Assembly: GCF_000341105.1 (NCBI RefSeq)
Contig: NZ_ANBB01000035.1
Coordinates: 166,807 to 230,806, forward strand
Direction: 5' to 3'
Length of the DNA: 64,000 nucleotides
From: Nocardiopsis potens DSM 45234
GTDB taxonomy: Bacteria > Actinomycetota > Actinomycetes > Streptosporangiales > Streptosporangiaceae
Part shown: one piece after another, positions 48,947 to 56,752 of the stretch
Numbering within the stretch: position 1 is the first letter of the stretch
Layout: each line of letters opens with the position of its first letter
Notes under the pieces: generated by a model
Seen by the model: only the letters and a program-made list of their open reading frames with translations
Told to the model about the DNA's origin: nothing
Databases searched by the model: none
Position numbers and translations under genes: made by a program

Positions 48947-49975
48947 GTGAGGGGCGCACAGGATCCGGCCGGGATCGTCGAGCGGGTGCTGCGGGGCGAG
49001 CGGCGCGCGGTCGCGCGCGCCGTCTCCCTGGTGGAGGAGGGCGCCCGGGGGGACGAGGGCGCGCGGGTGCTGCGCGCGATCACCGCCGGGCTCGCCCCGG
49101 CCGCCGGCCGGGCCCGGATCGTCGGCCTCACCGGCCCGCCCGGGGTCGGCAAGTCGACCACCACCGCGGCGCTCGTCGCCGCGGTGCGCGGGCGCGGGGA
49201 GAGCGTCGCGGTGCTCGCGGTCGACCCCTCGTCCCCGTTCACCGGCGGCGCGCTGCTGGGCGACCGGGTGCGGATGCAGGAGCACGCCACCGACCCGGGG
49301 GTGTTCATCCGCTCCATGGCCAGCCGGGGCCACCTGGGCGGGCTCTCCTGGGCCGCCCCGCACGCGCTGCGGGTGCTGGACGCCGCGGGCTTCGACACCG
49401 TGCTGGTGGAGACGGTCGGCGTCGGCCAGGCGGAGGTGGAGATCGCCGCGCACGCCGACACCACCGTGGTGCTGTGCGCCCCGGGCATGGGCGACGGGAT
49501 CCAGGCGGCCAAGGCCGGCGTGCTGGAGATCGCCGACGTGTTCGCGGTGAACAAGGCGGACCGGGAGGGCGCCCAGGCGGTCGTGCGCGACCTGCGCCAG
49601 ATGGTCGCCCAGGCGGGGCGCGGGCCGGGGGAGTGGCGGCCGCCGATCGTGCGCACCGTGGCCTCGGCCGGCGAGGGGACCGCCGAGCTGCTGGAGCGGA
49701 TCGACCGGCACGCCGAGCACCTGCGCGGCTCCGGCGAGCTGGAGCGGCGCCGCCGGGCCCGGGCCCGCGGCGAGGTCGAGGCGATCGTGCTGGCCGCGCT
49801 CCGCGAGCACGTGGTCGACGTGCACGGCCACGCCGGGCTGGACCGGGCGGCCGCCGAGGTCGCGGCCGGCGGCGACCCCTACTCCGCGGCCGACGCCCTC
49901 CTGCGCATGGGCACGTGGGCGATGCCGTCCTCGGTGAACTCCGGGCCGCACGGCTCGAAGCCGAACGAGCGGTAG
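48947..49975 (+). CDS. meaB: Methylmalonyl-CoA mutase-associated GTPase MeaB
   Basis: A G3E-type P-loop GTPase that protects and reloads B12-dependent mutases. The 342-residue protein has Walker A GPPGVGKS (63-70), AVDPSSPFTGGALLGDRVRM with the switch I Asp and DRxxM, METVGVGQxE-like VETVGVGQAEVEIA, VNKADREGA and the C-terminal dimerisation helices. Family members usually end near the DPYSAADALL segment; here the frame runs about 23 codons further into the opposite-strand acetyltransferase gene. It follows the DinB-type gene by 11 bases. Confidence 0.93.
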   Translation: MRGAQDPAGIVERVLRGERRAVARAVSLVEEGARGDEGARVLRAITAGLAPAAGRARIVGLTGPPGVGKSTTTAALVAAVRGRGESVAVLAVDPSSPFTGGALLGDRVRMQEHATDPGVFIRSMASRGHLGGLSWAAPHALRVLDAAGFDTVLVETVGVGQAEVEIAAHADTTVVLCAPGMGDGIQAAKAGVLEIADVFAVNKADREGAQAVVRDLRQMVAQAGRGPGEWRPPIVRTVASAGEGTAELLERIDRHAEHLRGSGELERRRRARARGEVEAIVLAALREHVVDVHGHAGLDRAAAEVAAGGDPYSAADALLRMGTWAMPSSVNSGPHGSKPNER

Positions 49976-50349
49976 AGGCCGGTGGCGTAGGCCTGGGCGT
50001 CCAGCCGGACCTCGCGGCCGGCGAGCCGCTCCAGCGCGGCGGCCAGCAGCAGCCGGGCCAGGCCCCGCCCGCGCGCCGAAGAGGCGGTGGCCACCCTGCC
50101 GATCCGGGCCGAGCCGTCCGGTTCGGCCAGCACCCGCAGGCAGGCCAGCGGGGTGCCGGGGTCGCCGGGGTCGGCCGCCCAGGCGTGCAGCGTGCCGGGT
50201 TCGGTGTCCCGGCCGTCCAGCTCGGGGTAGGCGCACTCCTGCTCGACCACGAACACGTCGGTGCGGAGCCGGAGCAGCGCGTACAGCTCGGCGGTGCCGA
50301 GCTCGGCGAAGGAGGCGATGCGGACGGGGATCGTGCTGGTCGCGGGCAT
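49879..50349 (-). CDS. GNAT family N-acetyltransferase (ElaA-like)
   Basis: The 156-residue protein shows ElaA-like features: LYALLRLRTDVFVVEQECAY and PELDGRD, then the acetyl-CoA loop RVATASSARGRGLARLLL and C-terminal SFGFEPCGPEFTEDGI. It acetylates an unknown amine. ATG 50349 was chosen because TATGCT lies 7 bases upstream on the minus strand. Its last 97 bases are antisense to the end of meaB. Confidence 0.88.
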   Translation of the reverse strand: MPATSTIPVRIASFAELGTAELYALLRLRTDVFVVEQECAYPELDGRDTEPGTLHAWAADPGDPGTPLACLRVLAEPDGSARIGRVATASSARGRGLARLLLAAALERLAGREVRLDAQAYATGLYRSFGFEPCGPEFTEDGIAHVPMRRRASAAE

Positions 50350-50443
50350 GGGGGCCAGCATATCCGCGGTGCCGGACGCCCCTGCGGCCCCGGCGGCGAG
50401 CAACACCGGGGCCGCAGCGCCGGGGGCCCGCCCCGGCGGAGGC

Positions 50444-50479
50444 GGGGCGCCGCCGTCTCCCGTCGGCGGCGCCCCTTTT
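50444..50479 (+). terminator. Intrinsic terminator, T-run in the rightward direction
   Basis: 12-bp stem GGGGCGCCGCCG/CGGCGGCGCCCC (50444-50455 with 50464-50475) followed by TTTT on the plus strand. It lies between the acetyltransferase gene and the chitinase stop. The T-run would stop rightward transcripts, i.e. readthrough from meaB across the antisense side of the acetyltransferase. Confidence 0.7.
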
Positions 50480-50495
50480 CAGGGTGGTTCTCCGG

Positions 50496-52172
50496 TCAGG
50501 ACCCGTTGAGCTCGCCGTGCAGCGCGCGGAACAGGGTGCCGTCGGCGTCGTCGCCGTCCAGCGACCAGACCATGGCGCCGCTCAGCCCGGTCTCGCGGGC
50601 CCAGGCGGTCTTCTGCGCGATGGCGGTGGCGTCGTCGAAGGTCCACCACTGGTCGCCGTCGTAGAGCCAGGCGGTGCCGGCGTGGTCGTCGCGGTACAGC
50701 TCGAACCCGCCGTCCTCGGCGAATCCGGCGAGCACGTTGTAGTCGTTGTAGCCGGGGTCGCGCGGGCCGGGGGCGGCGCCGGCGGACTCCTGCCACAGGC
50801 CGTCGCCGTCCGGGCCGGGCTCGACGCCCTGCCAGCCGCGGCCGTAGAACGGCACGCCCATCACGATGTCCTCGGGCTCGGCCCCGCGGTCCAGGTAGGC
50901 CTGGACGATCGTCTCGTAGCTGCGCGGAGTGGAGGACGGGTCGCCCTCGGGCACCCGGACGTTGGACTGGTGCCCGGTGCTGCTCGACCAGGAGCCGGTG
51001 AAGTCGTAGCCCTGCACGTTGATGAAGTCGAACGACTCCATCAGCTCGGGCACCTCGTAGCCGGTGTCCAGCGCGGCGATGGAGGCGGGCATGAACGAGG
51101 TGAGGAGGTAGTCCTCGCCGGTCTCCTCGCCGAGCTCGTCGAGCTGGGTGCGGAACTCCGCGGCCAGCGCGGTGAAGTTCTCCTTGTCCTCGGGGCGGAC
51201 CACGTTGCCGGGCTCGCCCTCGCTGCCGGGCCACTCCCAGTCCAGGTCGATGCCGTCGAAGACGCCCTCGGCGGCGCCCTCGCCGCCGGCGCCGTTCAGC
51301 TCGGGCAGGTTCCCCTCGATGAACATGTCGATGCAGGAGGCGACGGCGGCCTCGCGGTTCTCCGGCAGCGCGGCGTTGGAGAAGTGGTCCGACCAGGCCC
51401 AGCCGCCGATGGCGATGGAGACCTTGAGGTCGGGGTACTTCTCCTTGAGCTGGCGGAGCTGGTTGAAGCTGCCGCGGAGCGGCTGGTCCGCGTCGTCGGC
51501 GGTGCCGCTGACGCTCTCCTCGGCGGTGTAGGCCCTGCCGTAGTCGGAGAGCGCCTCGCCCTCGCCCTCGGTATCGCTGGCGAAGCAGCGGCCGTCCTCG
51601 TCCAGGTTGGCGAAGGCGTAGTTGATGTGGGTGAGCCGCTCGGCCTGGCCGGTGGTGTCCAACGACTTGACCAGGTAGTCCTTGTCGTCGGCGCCCCACT
51701 GGGTGAAGTAGCCGACCTGGCGGTAGGGGCGCTCGCCGCCCCCGTCGCCGCCGTCGCAGGGCTCGCCGTTGACCGTGCAGGAGACCGGGTCGGTGTCGCC
51801 GCCGGAGAACGCCCCGTTGTAGCCGAAGGTGTAGCTGCCCCCGGCGGGGATCTCCGCGCCCCACTCCGGCGGGGCGGCGGTGTAGCCGGAGCCGTCCCGC
51901 TCCAGGGAGGCGTCCCACATCTGGTGCACCTTCGCGCCCTCGGGCAGTTCGAAGGAGACGGACCAGTCGTCGAGCGGGGCGCCGGTCGGGTTGGTGACGG
52001 TGATCTCCGCCTGGTAGCCGGTGGGCCAGCGGGAGGTCTCGGTGTGCGCGGCGGTGACCGGGCCGCCGTCCGGGGCGTCCTCGGCCGCGGCCGGCGGGGC
52101 GAGGAGGGCCGCAGGCAGGAGCAGCGCGGCCGCCACCGCCGCGGCCCGGGCCGCTGTTCGGGGGATCGACAT
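50496..52172 (-). CDS. Secreted chitinase, CBM2 plus GH18
   Basis: Breaks down chitin outside the cell. The 558-residue precursor has a signal peptide (about 1-32, AAVAAALLLPAALLAPPAAA), then a CBM2-type module to about residue 135 (TGYQAEITVTNPTGAPLDDW, SGYTAAPPEWGAEIPAGGSY), a short Gly/Asp linker, and a GH18 catalytic domain. The DxxDxDxE motif is present as DGIDLDWEWP with Glu as acid, and VGYFTQWG begins the barrel. Closely similar to the chitinase encoded just upstream on the same strand but without a fibronectin type III domain. ATG 52172 has GGAGAG about 8 bases upstream. Confidence 0.94.
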   Translation of the reverse strand: MSIPRTAARAAAVAAALLLPAALLAPPAAAEDAPDGGPVTAAHTETSRWPTGYQAEITVTNPTGAPLDDWSVSFELPEGAKVHQMWDASLERDGSGYTAAPPEWGAEIPAGGSYTFGYNGAFSGGDTDPVSCTVNGEPCDGGDGGGERPYRQVGYFTQWGADDKDYLVKSLDTTGQAERLTHINYAFANLDEDGRCFASDTEGEGEALSDYGRAYTAEESVSGTADDADQPLRGSFNQLRQLKEKYPDLKVSIAIGGWAWSDHFSNAALPENREAAVASCIDMFIEGNLPELNGAGGEGAAEGVFDGIDLDWEWPGSEGEPGNVVRPEDKENFTALAAEFRTQLDELGEETGEDYLLTSFMPASIAALDTGYEVPELMESFDFINVQGYDFTGSWSSSTGHQSNVRVPEGDPSSTPRSYETIVQAYLDRGAEPEDIVMGVPFYGRGWQGVEPGPDGDGLWQESAGAAPGPRDPGYNDYNVLAGFAEDGGFELYRDDHAGTAWLYDGDQWWTFDDATAIAQKTAWARETGLSGAMVWSLDGDDADGTLFRALHGELNGS

Positions 52173-52217
52173 GGGGGGCATCTCTCCAGGGGGTAGGTTG
52201 GCCTGCCCGAAATTTTC

Positions 52218-52231
52218 AGGAAACTTAACTA
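52218..52231. promoter_or_regulatory. Shared 14-mer upstream of chitinase gene
   Basis: AGGAAACTTAACTA lies 45-59 bases before the chitinase start. The identical 14-mer occurs at 54338-54351 before the second chitinase gene, with further similarity in its AT-rich flanks. Likely part of the promoter or an operator. Confidence 0.6.
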
Positions 52232-52256
52232 ATAGAAAGGGTGGAGGGCAACGGCC

Positions 52257-52280
52257 GTGCACCGGGATTCCGCGGTGCAC
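52257..52280 (-). terminator. Hairpin after the second chitinase gene
   Basis: 8-bp stem GTGCACCG/CGGTGCAC (52257-52264 with 52273-52280), 8-base loop, 35 bases beyond the stop codon at 52316. Confidence 0.5.
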
Positions 52281-52315
52281 AACCGCCGCCCTCGCCGCTC
52301 GGCTCCCCGGGGGGA

Positions 52316-54304
52316 TCAGGAGCCGAGCGTGCCGTCCAGCGCGCGCATCAGGGTGCCGTCGGCGTCATCGCCGTCCAGCGACCACACCATCGCGCCGCCG
52401 AGGTTCTGCGAGTTGATCCAGCGCGCCTTGCGCTGCATCTCGGTCGCGTCGTCGTAGGTCCACAGGGTGGTCCCGTCGTAGAGCCAGGCCGCCCCGGTCG
52501 CCTCGTCGCGGTGGAGCGTGTAGCCCTGGGCGGGCAGGGCCTTGAGCAGCTTCCAGTCCTGGATGCCGGCCTCGTAGCGGCCGGGGGCGGCCCCGGTCGC
52601 GCTCTGGAACATCCCGTCGCCGCCGGGGCCGGGCTGCACCCCGGTCCAGCCGCGGCCGTAGAACGGCACGCCCAGCACCAGGTCGCCGGGCTTCGCCCCG
52701 CGCGAGGTCCAGGCGTCGATCGCGACCTCGCCGCTGAACAGCCGCTCCGGCGGGTTGGGGTCGGCGGCCGAGACCACCAGGTTGGACTGGTGCCCGGTGG
52801 TGTTCTCCCAGGCCCCGTGGTAGTCGTAGCCCTGCACGGTGACGAAGTCGAAGTCCGGCATGATCTTCGCGACCTCGAAGCCGGCCTCCACCTTGGCCGG
52901 GTCGGCGGGCATGAACGAGGTCAGCCCGTAGGTCCGGCCGGTCTCCTGCTCCAGTGCGTCCAGCTGGGTGCGGAACTCCTTCACCAGCGCGGTGAAGTTC
53001 TGCTTGTCCTCGGGGCGGTAGACGTTGTCCGGGTGCCCCTCGGAGGCCGGCCACTCCCAGTCCAGGTCGATGCCGTCGAAGACGCCGTAGGCGGAGCCGG
53101 GGCCGCCCGCGCCGTCGAACGGCGGCAGGTTGCCGCGGAGGAACATGTCGATGCAGGAGGAGGCCATCCGGGCGCGCGACTCCGGGGTGGCGGCCGCGTC
53201 CGAGATGTGCTTGGACCAGGTCCAGCCGCCGATGGACAGGTGCACCTTCAGCTGCGGGTGCTTCTCCTTGAGTTCGAGCAGCTGGTTGAAGTTGCCGCGC
53301 AGCCCCTGGTCCCAGGTGTCGCCGACGCCGTCCACGCTCTCGTCGGCGCGGAACGAGCGGCCGTAGTCGGCCCAGGCGTCGCCCTGGCCGGCCTGGTTGG
53401 CCTGGAAGCACTGGCCGTTGGAGTTGATGTTGGCGAAGGCGTAGTTGATGTGGGTGAGCCGCGCCGCGGTGCCGCTGGTGTCCATGTTCTTCACCAGGTA
53501 GCCGCGGTCGTAGATGCCCCACTGGGTGAAGTAGCCGACCCGGTGCCCGCCGGGCTGCCCGGGACCGGGGTCCTCGGACTTGGCGGTGCGGGCGGTGACG
53601 GAGCCGGACTCCGCCGAGCGGTTGCCCGCGGCGTCGAAGGCGCGGACGGTGAAGGTGTACTCGGTGTCGGCCTTCAGCCCGGAGACGGTGGTCTCGGTCC
53701 CGGTGCCGATCACGGTGCGCACCGGCTGCCCGCCGCTGACCACCTCGTAGCCGGCCACCCCGGTGTCGTCGGTGGAGGCCTTCCAGGAGAGCGCGACGGT
53801 GCTGGAGGTGGTGCCGGTCGAGGCCAGCCCGGTGGGGGCGGTGGGGGCCTCGGTGTCGGCCTGGCCGCCGGCGCAGGGGGCGCCGTTGACGGTGCAGGAG
53901 ACCGGTTCGGTCTTGGTGCCGGCGGAGGCGCGGGTGCCGTTGAAGCCGATCTGGTAGGTGCCGCCGGCCGGGACGGGGGCGCCCCAGGACGGCGGGGTCA
54001 GGGTGTAGGTGTCCCCGGAGCGCTTCATGGTGGCGTTCCAGAGGCTGGCGATCTCGGCGCCCTTGGGCAGGGTCACCTCGATGGTCCAGTCGGACAGTTC
54101 GGCGGAGCCGGCGTTGTCGATGGTGAACTGGCCGCTGTAGCCGGTCTCCCAGCCCGACCCCTCGGTGTAGACGACGGTGACGTCGCCGGGGGCGGCGGCC
54201 GCGGGGGAGGCGGTGAGCACGAGCGGGGCGGCGATCAGGGCCGCGGCGAGCGCGGCGATCCGGTCACGGAGGCGGAGGCGGGGGCGTCTTCGCGTCACGG
54301 ACAT
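52316..54304 (-). CDS. Secreted chitinase, CBM2 plus FN3 plus GH18
   Basis: The 662-residue precursor has a signal peptide (about 1-38), CBM2 (about 40-145, GWETGYSGQFTIDNAGSAEL, TPPSWGAPVPAGGTYQIGFN), a fibronectin type III domain (about 155-245, TAPTGLASTGTTSSTVALSW), and GH18 from about 255 (VGYFTQWGIYDRGYLVKN) with DGIDLDWEWP. Domain order CBM2-FN3-GH18 is typical of streptomycete-type chitinases. The downstream chitinase is a closely similar paralogue without the FN3 domain; the two probably arose by duplication. ATG 54304 was chosen for GAGGAC at 7 bases. Confidence 0.95.
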   Translation of the reverse strand: MSVTRRRPRLRLRDRIAALAAALIAAPLVLTASPAAAAPGDVTVVYTEGSGWETGYSGQFTIDNAGSAELSDWTIEVTLPKGAEIASLWNATMKRSGDTYTLTPPSWGAPVPAGGTYQIGFNGTRASAGTKTEPVSCTVNGAPCAGGQADTEAPTAPTGLASTGTTSSTVALSWKASTDDTGVAGYEVVSGGQPVRTVIGTGTETTVSGLKADTEYTFTVRAFDAAGNRSAESGSVTARTAKSEDPGPGQPGGHRVGYFTQWGIYDRGYLVKNMDTSGTAARLTHINYAFANINSNGQCFQANQAGQGDAWADYGRSFRADESVDGVGDTWDQGLRGNFNQLLELKEKHPQLKVHLSIGGWTWSKHISDAAATPESRARMASSCIDMFLRGNLPPFDGAGGPGSAYGVFDGIDLDWEWPASEGHPDNVYRPEDKQNFTALVKEFRTQLDALEQETGRTYGLTSFMPADPAKVEAGFEVAKIMPDFDFVTVQGYDYHGAWENTTGHQSNLVVSAADPNPPERLFSGEVAIDAWTSRGAKPGDLVLGVPFYGRGWTGVQPGPGGDGMFQSATGAAPGRYEAGIQDWKLLKALPAQGYTLHRDEATGAAWLYDGTTLWTYDDATEMQRKARWINSQNLGGAMVWSLDGDDADGTLMRALDGTLGS

Positions 54305-54337
54305 GGGGGATGTCCTCACGTTGGGTGAGCATCTTTT

Positions 54338-54351
54338 AGGAAACTTAACTA
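54338..54351. promoter_or_regulatory. Shared 14-mer between second chitinase and MarR gene
   Basis: AGGAAACTTAACTA, identical to 52218-52231, lies 34-48 bases before the chitinase start and about 84 bases before the divergent MarR gene. It is in the AT-richest part of the intergenic region. Confidence 0.6.
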
Positions 54352-54422
54352 TTAATTTCGCGGAAGGGCAAGACCCGTTCCCCGGAAAAATCAGGTCGGA
54401 CCACCGCCGCTCCTCGGATCGC

Positions 54423-54428
54423 TAAAGT
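54423..54428 (+). promoter_or_regulatory. -10-like TAAAGT, leaderless start
   Basis: TAAAGT ends 6 bases before the GTG of the MarR gene. Confidence 0.4.
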
Positions 54429-54434
54429 GGCGAC

Positions 54435-54959
54435 GTGGGAAATCCGCTGAACCTGCCGTTCGACCCGATCGAGCGGGCGCACGAGAACTGGGAGCGGCGC
54501 TGGGGCGCCTCGCCCGCCATGGCCGCGGTCACCTCGATCATGCGGGCGCAGCAGATCCTCATCGGCCGGCTGGACGGCGCGCTCAAGCCCTACGAGCTCA
54601 CCTTCGCCCGGTACGAGGCGCTGGTCCTGCTCACCTTCAGCGCCTCCGGGGCGCTGCCGCTGGGCAAGATCGGCGAGCGGCTGATGGTCCACCCCACCAG
54701 CGTCACCAACACCATCGACCGGCTGGAGCGCCAGGGGCTGGTCCGGCGGATGCCCAACCCCAGCGACGGCCGCGGCACCCTCGCCGAGATCACCGAGGCC
54801 GGCCGGGAGGTGGTCGAGCACGCCACCCGCGACCTGCTCGCCATGGACTTCGCCATGGACGGCTACACCGCCGAGGAGCTGGAGCGGATGCACCGCTCCT
54901 TCATCAAGCTCCGGGTGGGGTTCGGCGACTTCCCCGACCCCGGCCCCGGCGGGGACTGA
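54435..54959 (+). CDS. MarR family transcriptional regulator
   Basis: The 174-residue protein has the winged helix of MarR regulators: residues about 45-115, with LTFARYEALVLLTFSASGA, LPLGKIGERLMVHPTSVTNT (recognition helix) and the wing RMPNPSDGRGTLAEITEAG. It lies next to an IcmA-type mutase gene in this window and in streptomycetes, so it may control acyl-CoA genes. It is divergent from the chitinase gene and could also act there. Effector unknown. Leaderless start suggested by TAAAGT 6 bases before GTG. Confidence 0.9.
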   Translation: MGNPLNLPFDPIERAHENWERRWGASPAMAAVTSIMRAQQILIGRLDGALKPYELTFARYEALVLLTFSASGALPLGKIGERLMVHPTSVTNTIDRLERQGLVRRMPNPSDGRGTLAEITEAGREVVEHATRDLLAMDFAMDGYTAEELERMHRSFIKLRVGFGDFPDPGPGGD

Positions 54960-55001
54960 GCCCGCCCGGGGCGCCCCCTGTCGGAAACCGGCGCGGCCGC
55001 C

Positions 55002-55007
55002 TACTGT
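55002..55007 (+). promoter_or_regulatory. -10-like TACTGT, leaderless start
   Basis: TACTGT ends 7 bases before the ATG of the mutase gene. Confidence 0.35.
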
Positions 55008-55014
55008 CGGATCC

Positions 55015-56718
55015 ATGGCCACCGGCGATGAGATCGAGGCGGGCCGCGCCCGCTGGCAGCGGCGCTACGACGCGGCGCGCACCCGCGACGCCGACTTCAC
55101 CACCCTCTCCGGCCAGGACGTCGACCCGGTCTACGGGCCGCCCCCGGGCGCAGAGGTCCCCGGGTTCGAGCGGATCGGCTGGCCGGGGGAGTACCCCTAC
55201 ACCCGCGGGCTGCACCCCACCGGCTACCGCGGCCGCACCTGGACCATCCGCCAGTTCGCCGGGTTCGGCAGCGCCCGCCAGACCAACGAGCGGTACAAGA
55301 TGATCCTGGCCTCCGGGGGCGGCGGCCTCTCGGTCGCCTTCGACATGCCCACCCTGATGGGGCACGACTCCGACGCGCCCTTCGCCCTGGGCGAGGTGGG
55401 CCACTGCGGCGTCGCCGTCGACTCCGCCGCCGACATGGACGTGCTCTTCGACGGCATCCCGCTGGGCGAGGTCACCACCTCGATGACGATCAGCGGCCCC
55501 GCCGTCCCGGTGTTCTGCATGTACCTGGCCGCCGCCGAGCGGCAGGGCGCGGACACCGCCGCGCTCAACGGCACCCTGCAGACCGACATCTTCAAGGAGT
55601 ACATCGCGCAGAAGGAGTGGCTCTACCCGCCCGAGCCGCACCTGCGCCTCATCGGCGACCTGATGGAGTACTGCGCGGAGAACGTCCCGGCGTTCAAACC
55701 CCTCTCGGTCTCCGGCTACCACATCCGCGAGGCCGGGGCCACCGCCGCCGAGGAACTCGCCTTCACCCTGGCCGACGGGTTCGGCTACGTCGAGCTCGGC
55801 CTCTCCCGCGGCCTGGACGTCGACGCCTTCGCCCCCGGCCTGTCCTTCTTCTTCGACGCCCACATCGACTTCTTCGAGGAGATCGCCAAGTTCCGCGCCG
55901 CCCGCCGGATCTGGGCCCGCTGGATGCGCGACCGGTACGGCGCCGCCACCGCCAAGGCGCAGTGGCTGCGCTTCCACACCCAGACCGCCGGCGTCTCGCT
56001 CACCGCCCAGCAGCCCTACAACAACGTGGTCCGCACCGCGGTCGAGGCGCTCTCCGCGGTGCTCGGCGGCACCAACTCGCTGCACACCAACGCCCTGGAC
56101 GAGACGCACGCCCTCCCCACCGAGCAGGCCGCCGAGATCGCCCTGCGCACCCAGCAGGTGCTGATGGAGGAGACCGGGGTCGCCTCCGTCGCCGACCCGC
56201 TCGGCGGCTCCTACTACGTCGAGGCGCTCACCGACCGGATGGAGGCCGAGGCCGAGCGGATCTTCGAGCGGATCCTGCGGATGGGCGGCGGCGAGGACGC
56301 CGGGCACGAGATCGGCCCGATGGCCTCCGGCGTCCTCGCCGGGATCCGCAGCGGCTGGTTCAGCGCGCGGATCGCCGAGTCCGCCTTCCGCTACCAGCAG
56401 GCGCTGGAGCGGGGTGGCAAGCGGATCGTCGGTGTGAACACCGCCACCAACACCGTCTCCGGCGACCTGGACATCCTCCGCATCGGGCACGAGATCGAGC
56501 GGGAGCAGACCGCCGCGCTCAAGCGCCGCCGCGCCGCCCGCGACCAGGGCGCGGTGGACGCCGCGCTGGCCCGGCTGCTGGAGGCGGTCCGCGACCCGGC
56601 CCGCCCCAACCTGGTCCCGGTGCTGCTGGACGCCGCCCGGGCCGAGGCCACCCTCGGCGAGATCTGCTCCGCCATGGGCGAGGAGTTCGGCACCTACGTG
56701 GAGGACCCGCGGTTCTGA
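55015..56718 (+). CDS. icmA: Acyl-CoA mutase large subunit, isobutyryl-CoA mutase (IcmA) type
   Basis: B12-dependent carbon-skeleton rearrangement. The 567-residue protein contains only the substrate-binding barrel; it lacks the C-terminal B12-binding domain of methylmalonyl-CoA mutase, so it needs a separate small subunit. Two residues that distinguish ICM from MCM are those of ICM: Phe81 in IRQFAGFGS (MCM has Tyr) and Gln199 in EYIAQKEWLYPP (MCM has Arg). In the well-studied IcmA the equivalents are Phe80 and Gln198. I therefore call isobutyryl-CoA mutase (isobutyryl- to n-butyryl-CoA) rather than methylmalonyl-CoA mutase. No small subunit gene is in this window. Confidence 0.9.
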   Translation: MATGDEIEAGRARWQRRYDAARTRDADFTTLSGQDVDPVYGPPPGAEVPGFERIGWPGEYPYTRGLHPTGYRGRTWTIRQFAGFGSARQTNERYKMILASGGGGLSVAFDMPTLMGHDSDAPFALGEVGHCGVAVDSAADMDVLFDGIPLGEVTTSMTISGPAVPVFCMYLAAAERQGADTAALNGTLQTDIFKEYIAQKEWLYPPEPHLRLIGDLMEYCAENVPAFKPLSVSGYHIREAGATAAEELAFTLADGFGYVELGLSRGLDVDAFAPGLSFFFDAHIDFFEEIAKFRAARRIWARWMRDRYGAATAKAQWLRFHTQTAGVSLTAQQPYNNVVRTAVEALSAVLGGTNSLHTNALDETHALPTEQAAEIALRTQQVLMEETGVASVADPLGGSYYVEALTDRMEAEAERIFERILRMGGGEDAGHEIGPMASGVLAGIRSGWFSARIAESAFRYQQALERGGKRIVGVNTATNTVSGDLDILRIGHEIEREQTAALKRRRAARDQGAVDAALARLLEAVRDPARPNLVPVLLDAARAEATLGEICSAMGEEFGTYVEDPRF

Positions 56719-56752
56719 CCGGCCCGCGCCCTGCATGCGGCAGGATGGAGGC

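Noticed and set aside
52241..54328. Open frame of about 695 codons antisense to the second chitinase (and a similar one at 50484-52196)
   Set aside because: It mirrors the chitinase codons, has no motif and no ribosome site, and the sense strand has a full multi-domain enzyme.
52182..54434. DasR operator (ACTGGTCTAGACCACT-like) before the chitinases
   Set aside because: No such palindrome is present in either upstream region; only the AT-rich 14-mer is shared.
55015..56718. Methylmalonyl-CoA mutase call for this gene
   Set aside because: Key residues are Phe81 and Gln199 and the B12-binding domain is missing, which fits isobutyryl-CoA mutase.
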